DNA of 64,000 bases. Origin: Tricholoma matsutake. Lineage: Eukaryota > Basidiomycota > Agaricomycetes > Agaricales > Tricholomataceae. Both the position numbers and the translations under genes were made by a program. Position 1 is the first letter of the stretch, and every line of letters begins with the position of its first letter. The notes beneath the pieces are model-generated. The model saw only the letters and a program-made list of their open reading frames with translations, was not told the origin of the DNA and did not search any database. Where the stretch lies: contig AP026542.1 in the NCBI GenBank assembly GCA_026075535.2, positions 4,960,001-5,024,000 of the forward strand, read 5' to 3'. Shown here in pieces: positions 1 through 11,850 of this stretch.

Positions 1-410
1 ATTGCCACCGAAAAGGCCAAGAGGGAGGCCAAAGCCAAAGCCACTGTAGCTGCTAAAGCAGATGCAGTGGCTCAGCTTGTTGAGATGGAGGTTGACCAAG
101 AGCTCAAGGAAGTGGCAAGGCGCCAGCATGTCTTACAGTGCCAGCCAAGTGTCTTTGATGTCTTGGCTGATAACAGTGGTAAACAATTCAACTGGAGCAA
201 AGCGGAAGAAGATGAATCGGACAGTGATGAAGAGGAACTGACCCCAACCAGCCATGGGGGCATGGCTGGGTCTAAACAAGCAAAGGTAAGTGAAATCTAC
301 ATTAACTGCAGGTCAAAGAACTAAATGTACCCCAATAGGGACATAAGCCCAAGGACAAATGAGCACTGCTTGCCCAAGTCTCAGAGCAGAAGGAAGTGGT
401 GAGGGGAAAG
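1..410 (+). pseudogene. 5' part of a disrupted DUF6532-like gene
   Basis: The frame is open from base 1, so the true start lies outside the window. It encodes a Lys/Ala-rich, probably coiled-coil stretch, then an acidic run (EEDESDSDEEE). A good donor (GTAAGT) lies at 286, with an acceptor-like TGCAG ending at 311, but a 26-nt intron is too short to trust. Beyond it the frame continues with a TAG and a TGA into a Lys-rich segment that the G1 retrotransposon splits at AAAGG (411-415). The coding sense resumes at 6090 on the far side. The downstream half looks DUF6532-like by pattern only. Role unknown; certainly non-functional here. Confidence 0.6.
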
Positions 411-415
411 AAAGG

Positions 416-638
416 TGTAAGAGAACCATTTCTCTTACTACGAACTTTGGCTACAATGTGCTTCATTACGCACGTTACATCATCCATGCGATCACATGAC
501 TACCATGAGCACAGGATTATCACATGCAACTACATTATATACACAAGTGGTTTGTAATAGTAGAGTAACTTTCCTTGAATCAATACCACATTCCTCACAG
601 CTTGGTCCCTGAGTGTTGGGAGAGGATACTCCCTTCCA
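416..638 (+). repeat. 5' LTR of G1
   Basis: 223 bp, TG...CA ends, near-identical to 5862-6084. Most differences seen are CG versus TG/CA pairs, for example near 456 versus 5902. Confidence 0.93.
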
Positions 639-1213
639 CTTTTTTTTTGTGATGAGCGTGATTCATTCAACAATCGCAAGACCGAATCCAGGTACAGATT
701 TCCCCTGTTATCTCCCTGCGTTATCTCCCCATGTATCTCACAACTTCTTGTTCAACTCACACCACACCACGCCATGTCTACTGCCAATAGAAAACACTGA
801 GAAACCTATGTCACGAACCTCGCCAAGTCCTCACATCATCGCCCCTTGTGCATATAGTCCCCTTCATGCACATATATATATTGTGTTCCCCCGTCCAATC
901 TCAAAAACCACAACTTCTTCCTCGCCACCACCACCACAACCTGTCTTGAACACCTTCCACTCGTGTCCCTCTCACCACCCGTAGTAGGGCACGTGCACAA
1001 GTTTCCCCTGCAGCCTCTAGCCCCCTCACAACACTGCCCAGTACTCCGACCTCTGACCAAGCACAACCCGCCTCGATAACCTCCAGTCATGAGCTCCCAC
1101 CAACCGCAACGCCCAGTCTAGTACATCCCCCGTTACCACCTGCCCCCTCTTCTTCTGTTCCTTCAGACTCTTCCTCGGAATCTTCGGACTCAGACTCCAA
1201 TGCACCTTTTTCA

Positions 1214-4200
1214 ATGGACAACCCCCCATATGCTCCCGCTGTTGTGAAAGGCAGCAATGGCAATCATGCTCCTATTTTATCAGCTGGGCGCATCACAATT
1301 GCCGTGGTATGTGCAAAAATGCCTGTCGACACTTTTTCCAAAACAAGAAGATACCCGAGGATGAGCGGGTCATGGCAATCATCTACAATTTTGAATCTTC
1401 CTGGTCCAATCCTGGGTCAACATGCACCATGATCACCTCCTTCTCCTCACGTTCTCCGCCTTCTTGTTGGAATTCAAGAAGAAGTTTCTGCCAGCAAATT
1501 GGCAAGATGATCTTGTTGCCACTCAGATTTCTATCCAGAGTTCTCAGTCATTCCTCGCGTGGACAGAGGCCATGCGTGAGGCCAACTCCGAGCTGGGTAT
1601 CGCTGGCTCCGACTATCACATTGCAGAAGAGAAGCTTCGATCTCACTTTGTCCCCCGTCTGTCGACTACCCTTAAAGCTTCTTACGATGCCAACAATACC
1701 CATGGCATGCTGGATGCCATTGTCGACCTCGAGGCTTGGATCCAGCGCGTCCATCTCCTCGACGTCGAGAACATGAATAAGAGGGAAGAGTGGGTGAAGA
1801 TTGCCTTGTCCCTGGGCCGCACGAATTCCAAGGCAACACATACAGGTGTGGGTGCTGGAAGCGGTACAACTACCAACATGGCGACACCTACTACTTCTTC
1901 CAGCAGCAATGCGGTGCTCTCGAACACCACCAATACAACACAGCCTTTCCTGGCTAAACTCACACAAGCAGAACACGATCTTCTCAGAGCTCACAAAGGA
2001 TGTTTCCATTGCAGATTCTTTTATGCAGGTCACTTTGTGCCTGACTGCCCCCTTGGAAGTAAAGGCAGACTGACTCCGGAGGCATGCAAGAACGTCACCT
2101 TGGCCAAGGCGCTCAAGGCCAAGGCTGCATTTGAGGGAATGGGCGCTACCATGGTAGTGGCAGTGTTTGGCGCTGAGAGCGACGATGACAGTTTCAAAAT
2201 GTCGGAGGATGAAGCTTCAGAGTATGTGAACCAGCCTTTCTCCTTACCATCACATTTGTGGTGGGATTGTTGCATCGATGCTCCGTTAACATGCACTCCT
2301 ACACTGATTCAAGCCCTTATTGACCATGGTTCCCCTCCAGTGCTGATTTCATCTGAGCTGGTAGATGTTATGGGACTCGCACGCCACAAATTATTCAAGC
2401 CTTTTCCAGTTGCCGGTGCCTTTGTGAATGGTCAGAGAAGTGCGGACTCTAGTTTGACAGAATATTGTAGATTACACCTCCAGTCCCGAGATGCAGTATG
2501 GAAATCCAAAGTTGTGAATGCAATCATTTCCCCGATGCTCCACACAGATCTGATGTTAGGTCTGGACTTCTTGACGAAGAACAAGATCGTTGTGGATGCG
2601 GAACTGCGGACGGCAATTGCCAAGGATGCTCAGTATGATCTCTTACATCCGGCTCTGGTTGTGCTGCTGCGACCGTTTGTTTCTGCCCAGGAGCAGCATA
2701 AGGCAGAGGCCAAATCTATTAAATCAGGATGGATAAATGCATGCGAGAAGCATAAAATTGTGCATGATGAGATTCTCTGTCTTTTTGCGGAGAATCCAGA
2801 ATGCTTTGATCTCGATGCACACATGACCATATCGCCTTGTGTTATTGCCGCCATTAGGAAATGGATTGAAGAACTGGCGGGGCAAGCAGTCTTGGACAAG
2901 TTGGACAGTACCTACAAGGCTCGCTTCATGGACCGATTCCCTACGGATATCCCTCATGCGAACAATTTGCCTACGAATGTTTACCACCACATAGAAGTGA
3001 CCCCTGGGGCTCCAATCTCAGTGGGCCATGCATACTCATGCCCGAGGAAATACAGGGAGGGTTGGAAAACCCTAATTGAAGAGCACTCTAAAGCTGGATG
3101 GATACACCCGTCGTCTTCACCTTATGCCTCGCTGTCTTTCATTATCCCTAAGGCAGACGTCTCGGTGCTGCCTCGATGGGTAAATGATTACCATAAGCTG
3201 AACAAGATCACGATCCCCGACAACTACCCGCTTCCTTGGATTGACGATATACTGGCTGACTGTGCTAAGGGGAAGATTTGGGGTAAAATCGACATGACAA
3301 ACTCTTTTTTTCAAACTCTGGTGCACCCCGACCATGTGAAATACATGGCTACCTTGACACCTTTCGGTCTATGGGAATGGGTTGTCATGCCCATGGGGTT
3401 GAGGAACTCTCCGGCGACACATCAATGATGTGTAACCTTGGCACTTTCTGAACTGATTGGGAGGATCTGTCACATATACCTAGACAACATAATAATCTGG
3501 TCGACGACTCTGGCCGAACACAAAGCTAATGTGATGGCTGTACTTGAGGCTTTAAGGAAAGCACAACTGTACTGCTCAACTAAGAAATCATCCTTGTTTA
3601 CCATGCACATCAATTTCCTGGGTCACCACATCTCTGCAGAGGGGATTGAGGCTGACGGATTGAAAGTTGAGCGCGTGCTGAACTGGCAAGCGCCAACCTC
3701 TGCTAAACAAGTACAACAATTCCTAGGACTGGTTAGGTACATTGGAACGTTCTTGCCAGCGCTGGTGGAGCACACCACAATTCTCACCCCTTTGACCAAA
3801 AAAAAGTGCAACTCGGTGTTTCCCAAATGGACGATGGAGCATCAACATGCATTCAAATCCATCAAAGGGTTGGTGCTGGGTCGCGACTGCCTGATGACGA
3901 TTGAACACCACAATCCAGGCGAGAAGAAAATTTTTGTTACCTGTGATGCGAGCAAACGATGCACAGGTGCCGTACTATCCTTTGGTAAGACTTGGGAGAG
4001 CGCGAGGCCGGTGGCGTTTGAGAGCAGGCAACTCAAGGGCGCAGAGCTTCACTACCCAGTGCATGAACAGGAGATGCTTAGCATCATGCGGGCCTTGACT
4101 AAATGGAGAGTGGACTTATTGGGCACGCACATAAATATTTACACGGACCACAAGACAATCGAGAACTTTGATGGACAGTGGGACTTGTCTCTACGACAGG

Positions 4201-5833
4201 TGAGATGGATGGAGTATCTGTCGCAGTATGAGTATACTATCACCTACATCAAGGGAGAAGATAACACGGTCACGGACGCGCTGTCAAGACAGCCAGACTC
4301 AGAAACCATGGCAATGACTGTCAACACAGTTTTCCAGATTGAGTCTAACCCGAAACTGTTTGCAAGGATTCGCAAGGGGTACAAACGAGACGCCTGGTGT
4401 GCTGGCATTCTGGACGACATCAAACAGCAGGTTATTGATGTGAAGCTTAATTTCTCACTGAAAAACGGGCTGCTTTTTGTTGGGAACCGACTGGTGATTC
4501 CCAAGTACAAGGATGTTCGGGAACAGTTGTTCAGACTTGCTCATGACCATCTCGGGCACTTTGGAGGAGAGAAGTTGTACGCTTCTCTTAGGGAGGAATT
4601 TTATTGGCCAAACATGCAGAAGGACCTCATCTCTGCGTACATCCCGGGGTGTGGCCCCTGCCAGCGGAACAAGTCATCTACAGCTAAGGTACCAGGCCCT
4701 CTACACCCTCTTCCTGTCCCCAACAAGAGATTTGAGTTGGTAGCGATTGACTTTGTGGGACTGTTGCCCATGGATGACGGTTTTGATGCGATAGTGACGA
4801 TGACAGATCATTTGGGAGCTGACATCCAGATCGCCCCTTGCAATACCAACATGACGGCCGACGAGTTCGCATTGGTGTTTTTTGAGCATTGGTACTGCGA
4901 GAATGGATGCCCTCTGGAGATCATCAGTGATTGTGACAAAATTTTCGTCTCGAAGTTCTGGAAAGAATTGATGAAGATGAGTGGGGTAAAGCACAAGCTG
5001 TCAACGGCTTACCACCCTGAGACAGATGGATCATCGGAGAGGTCAAACAAAATGGTGGTACAGTGTTTGCGCTACCATGTGGAGCGTAACCAGAAGGGTT
5101 GGGTGAGAGCGCTGCCCAAGGTACGTTTTGACATTATGAATACAGTCAACGCTTCGATGCAGGTGTCACCTTTTGTGCTAAAAACCGGTTGCTCACCTCG
5201 GGTCCTGCCACCTCTGATCTCAGCCAAAATCGAGGAGTCCAAAGAGGGCGATGAACGACGTGTGCTAGGGAGGTAATCGAGAGAGTGAATGGGGAGGTAG
5301 AGGGTGCCAGGGATTGCCTGCTGGCAGCAAAAGTCTCTCAAGCTCACCATGCGAACAAGGACCGGGCAATTGAGCCGAAATTCTCAGTGGGAGACAAAGT
5401 AATGCTCAGGACCGCTCACTGTAGGAGGGAATACATGCAAAAGAAGAGCGGGCACATTGCAAAATTCATGCCCCATTGGGATGGACCTTATGAGATTACG
5501 GAGGCCTTCCCAGAATCTTCAATGTACAGATTGGCCTTGCCCCCTCCTTCTACATGTTGCACTACCTTTCACGTGTCACATCTGAAGCCCCATGTTGAAA
5601 ACGATGATGAGCTGTTTGCAGGGAGGGCTATGGAAAGACCTGGCCCCATTGTGGGACCGGAGGGAACAACGGAGTTTTTCATCGAGCGTATCTTGGATGA
5701 GAGACCTCGCAGTAGGGGGAAGCAATATCTCGTGTGATGGAAAGGGTACGGACCCAAATCAGATTTGTGGCTACCTCGTTTGGAGATGTTGGAGACAGAG
5801 GCCCTGGAATGCTGGGATTTGCAAGGTTGGTGA
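1214..5833 (+). pseudogene. gag-pol polyprotein of G1 (broken)
   Basis: Gag begins around 1214 and needs two frame changes before 1422. The frame 1422-3428 holds the rest of gag, a zinc knuckle of form CX2CX6HX4C near 2001, a protease motif LIDHGSP (D-H-G rather than D-S/T-G) near 2314, and the first part of RT. A TGA at 3426 interrupts it. Frame 3438-5276 carries RT palm YLDN (second Asp missing), RNase H (CDAS, DHK, DALSR), an HHCC zinc finger (HDHLGH...CGPC) and integrase with D (AIDF), D (SDCD) and E (SSER) all present. One frameshift near 5265 leads to the chromodomain (FIERILDE...WKGYG), itself cut by TGA at 5735. Both TGAs fit CGA-to-TGA. Confidence 0.9.
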
Positions 5834-5861
5834 ATATGGAATTTTTTGAAACATGAGAGAG

Positions 5862-6084
5862 TGTAAGAGAACCATTTCTCTTACTACGAACTTTGGCTAC
5901 AACGCGCTTCATTACGTGCATTACATCATCCACATGATCACATGACTACCATGAGCACAGGATTATCACATGCAACTACATTATATACACGAGTGGTTTG
6001 TAATAGTAGAGTAACTTTCCTTGAATCGATACCACATTCCTCACAGCTTGGTCCCTGAGTGTTGGGAGAGGATACTCCCTTCCA
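5862..6084 (+). repeat. 3' LTR of G1
   Basis: 223 bp, same ends as 416-638, followed directly by the AAAGG target duplication at 6085-6089. Confidence 0.93.
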
Positions 6085-6089
6085 AAAGG

Positions 6090-7635
6090 CAGTGTGAAAA
6101 AAGGGTGAGTTTGATTATCTGGTGTCATGTCAACAGCCAAGTCAAAATGTGATGTGGACAGGGTCCTGCCTCTCACAAGTGGACTCAAAGAAGGCTTAAA
6201 GGAGAAGGTGAAGCTCAACCATGGTCTCATCCAAGACGATTCCATGGTTGGTGGGCTCAGCAATGAGGATGTGTTGTCTGTCTGGCCACAGTTTGAGAAA
6301 AGGAAGCAAGGGCCTGTGAACATGGTAAGCACCTGTTTTGATCATATTCATTATGTATTCAATGCTGGTACCTACAGGTCATCACATCCGTTTCCAATTC
6401 TGATGACAGTGGAAATGAGTCAATGCCTGTTTGTGGCTAAAATGCAAAGAAGGCGAGAGGTCCCACTCAAACAAACAAGGTACTTATTTGCTTATCTATC
6501 TCCTCATTTTTTTGATCCTCGATAGGCTGTCTACAAGGTACCAGCTGAGTGCAAGCCCATTGCGAAGATGGGAAAGTTCAAAGTGGCCATTGTGCCAAAA
6601 GTGTCAAACTGCATCAATGCAGTCAAGTCACAGGCAGTTGAACCACCATCTGCACTCATCAAGCAAATCAAATCAGCACAACAATTTACAGATTTGCCTC
6701 TCCTGTTTCGCAGCTTGGCGCTGGTGAAGCAGTTCTGCACAACTTGTTATCATGCGTGGATGGCCTCTGTCAACCACTTTGATGGCTGTTCCTTTGAATC
6801 AGATCACCTCCTTAAGATTGTTCGTGAAGCATTTAAGAAAACATTTCCAGAAGTACAATATAATCCTGTTCGCAAGGATGTTTTCCACCACACTGTGCAT
6901 ATAAAATTATTATCTCAATGATAGTACTCATTCTTATCATGTTTTAAAGATTTACAACAACCTTCAAACCCTCAGGTCTAACCTTGCTCGCGCTGGTCTT
7001 GGAACTGTTGTGACATATCTTTCTGAAATGTCCAAGCAGGAAGTTAAGGAATGGGTTGTCTGGACTCGTGCAGCTTGCTTGGGGGAGCTAGTTTATAAGG
7101 AACCATGCCCTCCAGGGTACAGTCTTGTAAAGGGGTTGCTGAATTTCAAGGTACATTTCTCGGATCTATGCAAATCACGATTCAATCAGTGTTTTTCTTC
7201 CGTAGAAGCCAAAAGGCTTACTTATGATGCCATTCGTGATCAGTTTAACTGAGCCATACCTGAAGTACATGCACTCCTCCCTCATCAATTATGGGCATCC
7301 CCATGGGCTAATTGCACTGATCCTCGTTTCGGTGGGTTCTCTGTTGATAAGCCATTATCTACTCTCAATGAGGACTGACATAGCTTGAGTGTGGAGTTTG
7401 AGCATTTGAAAAGAATGGGGAATACAAAGACCCTGGGCCTTTCAATTCTGAGCATAAAGCTCTTCTTACCAAATACATTGAAAGTGTGGATGCATTTAAC
7501 AAGTGGGCCAAGTTCTATCAGGCTTGCAAATTTACTAAAGCCAACAGCGAGTCAGGTGTACTTACTGCCGATGTTTCGCAGACAGATATAGGTCGCCGTG
7601 CTCTTAACTTTAGCAGTAGCTCCATCAAGGAGTAG
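6090..7635 (+). pseudogene. 3' part of the disrupted DUF6532-like gene
   Basis: Continues the gene cut by G1. Introns with good GT-AG ends are visible at about 6107-6138, 6327-6378, 6480-6525, 6900-6950 and 7150-7203. Exons spell a protein with FTDLPLLFRSLALVKQF, then VVTYLSEMSKQEVKEW, a segment that includes HGLIALILVSV, and a C-terminal piece from about 7430 to the TAG at 7633 that lies in another frame. The run of helix, 'LIAL' helix and final conserved block resembles DUF6532 proteins of Agaricomycetes; this is pattern recognition, not a search. In-frame stops (TAA near 6440, TGA at 7368) and the frame jump near 7420 show decay independent of the insertion. Confidence 0.6.
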
Positions 7636-8300
7636 AAACCATATCCATGTGATGTATATACCCTATACTATGACAACACCGCTAAATTTGCTGACCTCTA
7701 ATTCTGGCACGACTTTATTTCTTGATTGATCTTTTCGGTACTTTACATACTTTACAATACTTTTTTGACTTTCCTGGCTTTACATCCAACTTCCACACCA
7801 TGACTTTTCAGGGGGGGGGGCCTAGCCAAATGGCTTCTCACTTTTTGACTTTATTGACTGTATACTGTCTTCATAAAGCTCAAATTTTTTTTTGTGAATT
7901 TGCTGATGTGTGCAGCGCTATTGGCATCCAAACTTTCTAACATGACATAGTTGCCAGTTTGACATGTGAGCACACCTCAAGTATGTGCAACTGACCCTCT
8001 GCAATTAACTCAGCACTGAATCTGACAGTTTAAAGGGGCATCACAAAATTGTATGTGCACTGTTTGCTGGAGCCCAAATCCACAACTGGCAAGCTCATGA
8101 GCAAACCATATCGATCACACATCTCAGGCTTGCATCTGCATCACATCACACATATCATTAGGGCATGACATGGGTAACCCTCAGGTATATTTTCTCATAC
8201 CCATGAACACCATACCCATGCGGGTACAGGTGCGGTGTTACTGCAGGTTTGTGCAGCATACTAGGTTTTTCATATATAATTATGTACATTTACTATATTA
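7636..8300. other. Non-coding stretch, nothing recognised
   Basis: No coding frame with family character. A G10 run sits at 7811-7820. Around 8170-8240 there are repeats of CATACCCATG / CATGGGTA, seen again near 9190-9310. Confidence 0.5.
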
Positions 8301-8649
8301 TGAAACCCCTCTGCTCACATTTGGAGTGAGGGAGGGGGTGGTGGTGCATGTTGTCACTGAGAACAGAATGAGAAACCCCCCCACTTGCATTTGCACAGAG
8401 GGAGGGGGTGGTGGTGGTGGTGGTTGCCCAGAATGAGATGAGAACCCCCCCCCTCACATTTGGATGGTGGTGCCTGTTGTTGTTGTCATGCCTGCTCCCC
8501 CTTCTCATTGTCCCCCATCCTCATTGCTCACCATTTCCACCCTGCAAGCAGTTGCTCACGATGGCAGTTGGGGGTGCTATGAGGTACCTTTGTCACCTCG
8601 CCATCGTCTCCCATCGTTTTTGTTGCCCCCTGCCATCCTGTTGTCATTG

Positions 8650-8726
8650 CTGTCAATAGTTAGAATTAATACTTACAAAACTTAGTCAGTAAAAAAAGAA
8701 AGGAATGAGAAAAGAAAAAAACTCAC
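8650..8726 (-). other. Intron in minus-strand spliced repeat
   Basis: On the minus strand: CAG|GTGAGTTTTT ... TTCTAACTATTGACAG. Pyrimidine-rich inside, 77 nt. Confidence 0.55.
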
Positions 8727-8852
8727 CTGTGGCCCATTGTGCCATTGTCTTGTCATCTTGTCGTCCTGTCCTGTCTTACCCACCCTGCAAGCAGCTGCTT
8801 GTGGCAGTGGTTATTGGTGTGGTGTGGTGGTGGTGGTGCCCTGTAGTCGTTG

Positions 8853-8931
8853 CTGTTGTCAGGAGTAGTAGTTAGTATCTAAAAGGCTTGTCAGTAACTA
8901 AAAAATAACACAAGAAAAAAGAAAAACTTAC
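8853..8931 (-). other. Intron in minus-strand spliced repeat
   Basis: On the minus strand: CAG|GTAAGTTTTTC ... GATACTAACTAC ... GACAACAG, 79 nt, with a consensus yeast-like branch point. Confidence 0.6.
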
Positions 8932-9130
8932 CTGCTATGAATGTGGTGTGGTGGTGGTGGCCATTGTCATTGTTGTCATTGTTGTGCTTGTTGTTGTCAT
9001 TTTCAATGTTGTGCCTGCTCCATTTGGTTGTCATCCCCATCTTCATTGCTCCCTGTTTCCACCCCACAAGCAGTTGCTCACAGTGGTGGTTGGGGGTGCT
9101 ATGGTGGTGGTGGTCTGAATTGTGTAGTTT

Positions 9131-9839
9131 AGAAGTGTGTCATGAATCAACAAGGTCATATGACCACTCACCTGACTGGAAGTTTGGTACCAGAATACCC
9201 ATGCATACCCATGACACCATGAATGGGTACAGTGTTGCATGGGTTCAGCAAACTCAAACCCATACCCATACCTGTGCACACCATAAGCATGTTACCCATA
9301 CCTGTGTCATGGCTTACACATCATCAACCATTGCAATCACATAGTTGGCTAAATATATGCTCAGATGAGTCCTAAAGTTGGCGATTTGATGGTTGGTCTC
9401 ATGCTTCTAAACTGGTGTTTACACAGCCTTAAGGAAGAAAGTAACACTTTCTTTCTTAGATTGCTAAAAGTTCAAAGTACACAACCAAAAAAAGTTTGGT
9501 CCAGACCAGGTTCAGTGAGGTTCAGAGATTTTGCACCTTGCCTGAACCCAGAACTAAATCTGTGGTTCAGTTTTGTGTAACCACTGAGTTTGGACCAGTT
9601 CTGAAAAGTTCAGGTTTGAGCTTTGGTTCAGAACTGGACTGCAGTATCCCTATTCATGGCACTGTTTGCTAGCATTGCTTGTTTAGCCTGACACTGGCAT
9701 GGGCCAGCTTGTTGGGGGTTCTGCCCCCAAACCCCCACCATCTCCTTTACTTAGTCTTTAATCTACAATTTCTACAATTTCTTTTTATTCATGGGCCATC
9801 AAATCTGGATATAAACTTAGCATCATGATCCTTATCTCC
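9131..9839. other. Low-complexity and degenerate repeat DNA
   Basis: 9180-9310 holds tandem-like ACCCATACC units. 9480-9640 is rich in GGTTCAG / TTGGACCAG words that resemble the sub-terminal sequence of the hAT-type elements at 11321 and 19043, but no TAGTG end or 8-bp duplication was found. A GGGGGTTCTGCCCCC hairpin lies near 9715. Confidence 0.4.
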
Positions 9840-10560
9840 CACCTTCCACTCCTGTCACCTATGTAATGTTGATAACATAACATTGTCTCCAATCTTGAAA
9901 ACATCTTCTTCCCCCCAGTCCTTGTTAGCATAGAAGGCCTGTGCAATTTTAGCTGTCAATAACAAGTCCTTTGCATCTCCTCATACATTAATATTTGTCT
10001 GAACAAGCATCATGAATTGATTTCTGCCATTGTTGCCAATACTGTAGGGTCAGTGGAGGTAATATGCATGGTGACAGTGCTCACACCCAGCCTTTTTGGT
10101 AACATTCAACATGGGAATGGATAGATTGATTCAGAGTTTTGTTTGTGTGTTTGCTGCTTCCATCCATCTGAGGGTGGTAAGCCATGGATAATTTGAAGTG
10201 TACCCCAGTCAACATGTGTAAGGCTTTCCAGAATTTTGAGATGAATAGCTTATTGCAGTCTGAGATGAGCTCTAGAGGGAGCCTGTTCTCACAGTACCAT
10301 TCAGGAAAAAATATTGTTGCCAGTTTCTGAGCTGTGATATTTGTTTGCATTGGTATGGTGCATATATCAGAGCCCAAGTGATCTGTAATTGTCAGGATGC
10401 AGTTGAAACCTTCATCTTTGGGCAAGGGGCCCACATAATTCAGGCGGACACTGTCACCATGGGCATCAGGTACCAGTAAAGGGTGTGTGTAGCTAGTGTT
10501 GCCTTGACCAACTTGGGGCATTTTTGTATTTTTAAAATAACTTGACACAATGCACTCAGC
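9840..10560 (-). pseudogene. Ty3/gypsy integrase relic
   Basis: The frame 10081-10548 is integrase core related to G1: YVGPLPKDEGF, ITDHLGSDI, ELISDCNKLF and SMAYHPQMDGSS can be read. Of the DDE triad the first Asp is Asn (LNYVG) and the Glu is Lys (SSKHTNK), both fitting G-to-A changes, so it is catalytically dead. A TGA after QKGWV matches the position where G1 reads VRALP. Downstream frames to 9840 are too broken to assign. No LTRs or flanking duplication found. Confidence 0.8.
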
Positions 10561-10647
10561 CTGCTTAGTGTTGAGAGAGGACCTATTGACTTTTAGGGCT
10601 CTCTATCTATGTAAATATCTTCAGAATTCTATACAATTTATTGGAAT

Positions 10648-10714
10648 TGATATTGCCTTTGACTCATGTTTTGCAAGTCAACCAGTTGCAAAAAATGAGT
10701 CAAAGGCAATATCA
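10648..10714. repeat. 29-bp inverted repeat with 9-nt loop
   Basis: Arms 10648-10676 and 10686-10714 pair with one mismatch around loop GTCAACCAG. The arm starts TGATATTGCCTTTGACTCAT. Origin unknown. Confidence 0.85.
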
Positions 10715-11312
10715 AGGAGAGGATGCTCACTATTCTGGATTTTCAGGGTGCTGTTGCTCAATATGGCATTGTATTCATCAACATAGTCCACAGTTTTGAC
10801 AAGAAGGACCAGAATCTTGGAGAGCTTGAATAAGAACTTGCCCTGAAATGGTTCCCGTAATCACTCTTTTGAGAAGTTCACAGCAGGCTTCAGTTTGAGT
10901 CTGGACCAACTGTAAGCTGGCCATCTCAGAAGCCATAAGGCCTGATGCAGAAGGTGGATCAACATGTGACATGGATGAGAGGTAGATGGTGAGTGAAAAG
11001 AGCTAATGCCATGAGAAAAGTGTGAAGCTAGAAAATGCAATAGAGCTATGAGGAATATATCACAGTTGAATCAATGAAGAAGCAACTGAATGTGATAAGC
11101 GATCCTCTGAAGGTATTGCTTAATTCAATGGCTGTGCTGCTTGTAAAGGAGATGGTGGTCAAGGAGGAAGCAATGCAGTTGAAACTCCTATCCAGCCTGA
11201 AACTATCTGTGACAAGGCCTTGGCTAGGACACTAGCACCAAGTCATGACCAACATGGATAAGAGGTTGAGGGGAGCTAGTTGTGCAGGCCACCTTTGGAA
11301 TGGCACAGAAGC
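10715..11312. other. Intergenic, one weak minus-strand frame
   Basis: A minus frame at 10778-10972 (SHVDPPSASGLMASEMASLQ...) may be a piece of an unknown retroelement protein; I cannot assign it. The rest shows no signal. Confidence 0.35.
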
Positions 11313-11399
11313 CATGGGTATAGTGTTTGCAGGACCAGTCCATAGGACCAAAAAAAAGATGAAAACTGGACTGAATTGGACTGGAAAAGACCAGACCAC

Positions 11400-11838
11400 T
11401 ATAAGGGCAACCTTAGAAGCCACTTAATTAATGGACTAGAAAAGGGAAATCCAAAGTTAAAATTATGGTACATATTACAGGAAGTGGAGGCGCACCTAGC
11501 AAAGGGAAATCCAAAGAGAAAACTCTAAGGACCCTTTGCCAATGCCCAGTATATGTGAAGATTGCAAAAATCAAATAATAGTCTAAAAATAGAAAAAGGT
11601 GGAAATAGGCAGATCAAGGCTGCCGAATGACATCATACCAAGGGGTAGATGTTGGAAGGGGTACTCCACCTCTAAATATGAGACTGTCAACATGCACAAA
11701 TGTGATAGAAAGGGAAATTAGTAATAAAATAAGGAAAAATCATAGAAAATGAAGAATAGAAGGAATTGAAGTGAGGAGAAATATAGGATGAACGTAAAAA
11801 ATAGGAGAAACACACAGGGCACCCCTAGTCCCCTTACA
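11400..11838 (-). repeat. 3' LTR of G2
   Basis: 439 bp. Matches 17353-17733 apart from about 59 extra bases near 11445-11505, bounded by a repeated GGGAAATCCAAAG, so a local insertion or duplication. Confidence 0.9.
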
Positions 11839-11850
11839 TCACCCCCTCTC
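11839..11850 (-). promoter_or_regulatory. Polypurine tract of G2
   Basis: On the minus strand GAGAGGGGGTGA abuts the 3' LTR start TGTAAGG, the expected plus-strand primer site. Confidence 0.75.

Larger units (their letters stand above)
416..6084 (+). mobile_element. Ty3/gypsy chromovirus G1, complete with both LTRs
   Basis: A 5.67-kb LTR retrotransposon with two 223-bp LTRs that both begin TGTAAGAG and end CCTTCCA. It is flanked by a perfect 5-bp duplication AAAGG (411-415 and 6085-6089). Order is gag, protease, RT, RNase H, zinc-binding integrase, chromodomain, which is Ty3/gypsy chromovirus order. A purine-rich tract (5849-5861) precedes the 3' LTR. No TGG-type primer site follows the 5' LTR; a T-run does. 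It is inserted in a coding exon of a DUF6532-like gene. The polyprotein is broken by stops and frameshifts, so it is not autonomous now. Confidence 0.93.
8300..9130 (-). repeat. Minus-strand spliced repeat, copy 1
   Basis: GT/GGTGG-rich DNA with two clear introns on the minus strand. One is 8650-8726: donor GTGAGT, branch-like TTCTAAC, acceptor TTGACAG. The other is 8853-8931: donor GTAAGT, perfect branch TACTAAC, acceptor CAACAG. Each exon-like block carries a CACCCTGCAAGCAG...GCTCAC element (8541, 8780, 9061) and a GTGGTGGTGG run. The same layout occurs at 18800-21045 and 56700-58800. Near 8320-8460 a GGAGGGGGTGGTGG unit is repeated about every 70-80 bp. Product unknown; Asp/Gly-rich low-complexity peptides result. 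Confidence 0.5.

Noticed and set aside
286..311. 26-nt GT-AG intron in the first gene
   Set aside because: Splice-like ends, but too short for a fungal intron and the following frame has stops anyway; left as uncertain.
7811..7820. G10 run
   Set aside because: Single homopolymer; no quadruplex-type spacing or link to a gene.
9700..9740. GGGGGTTCTGCCCCC hairpin as a Helitron end
   Set aside because: No CTRR end after it and no TC start upstream that could be paired with it.
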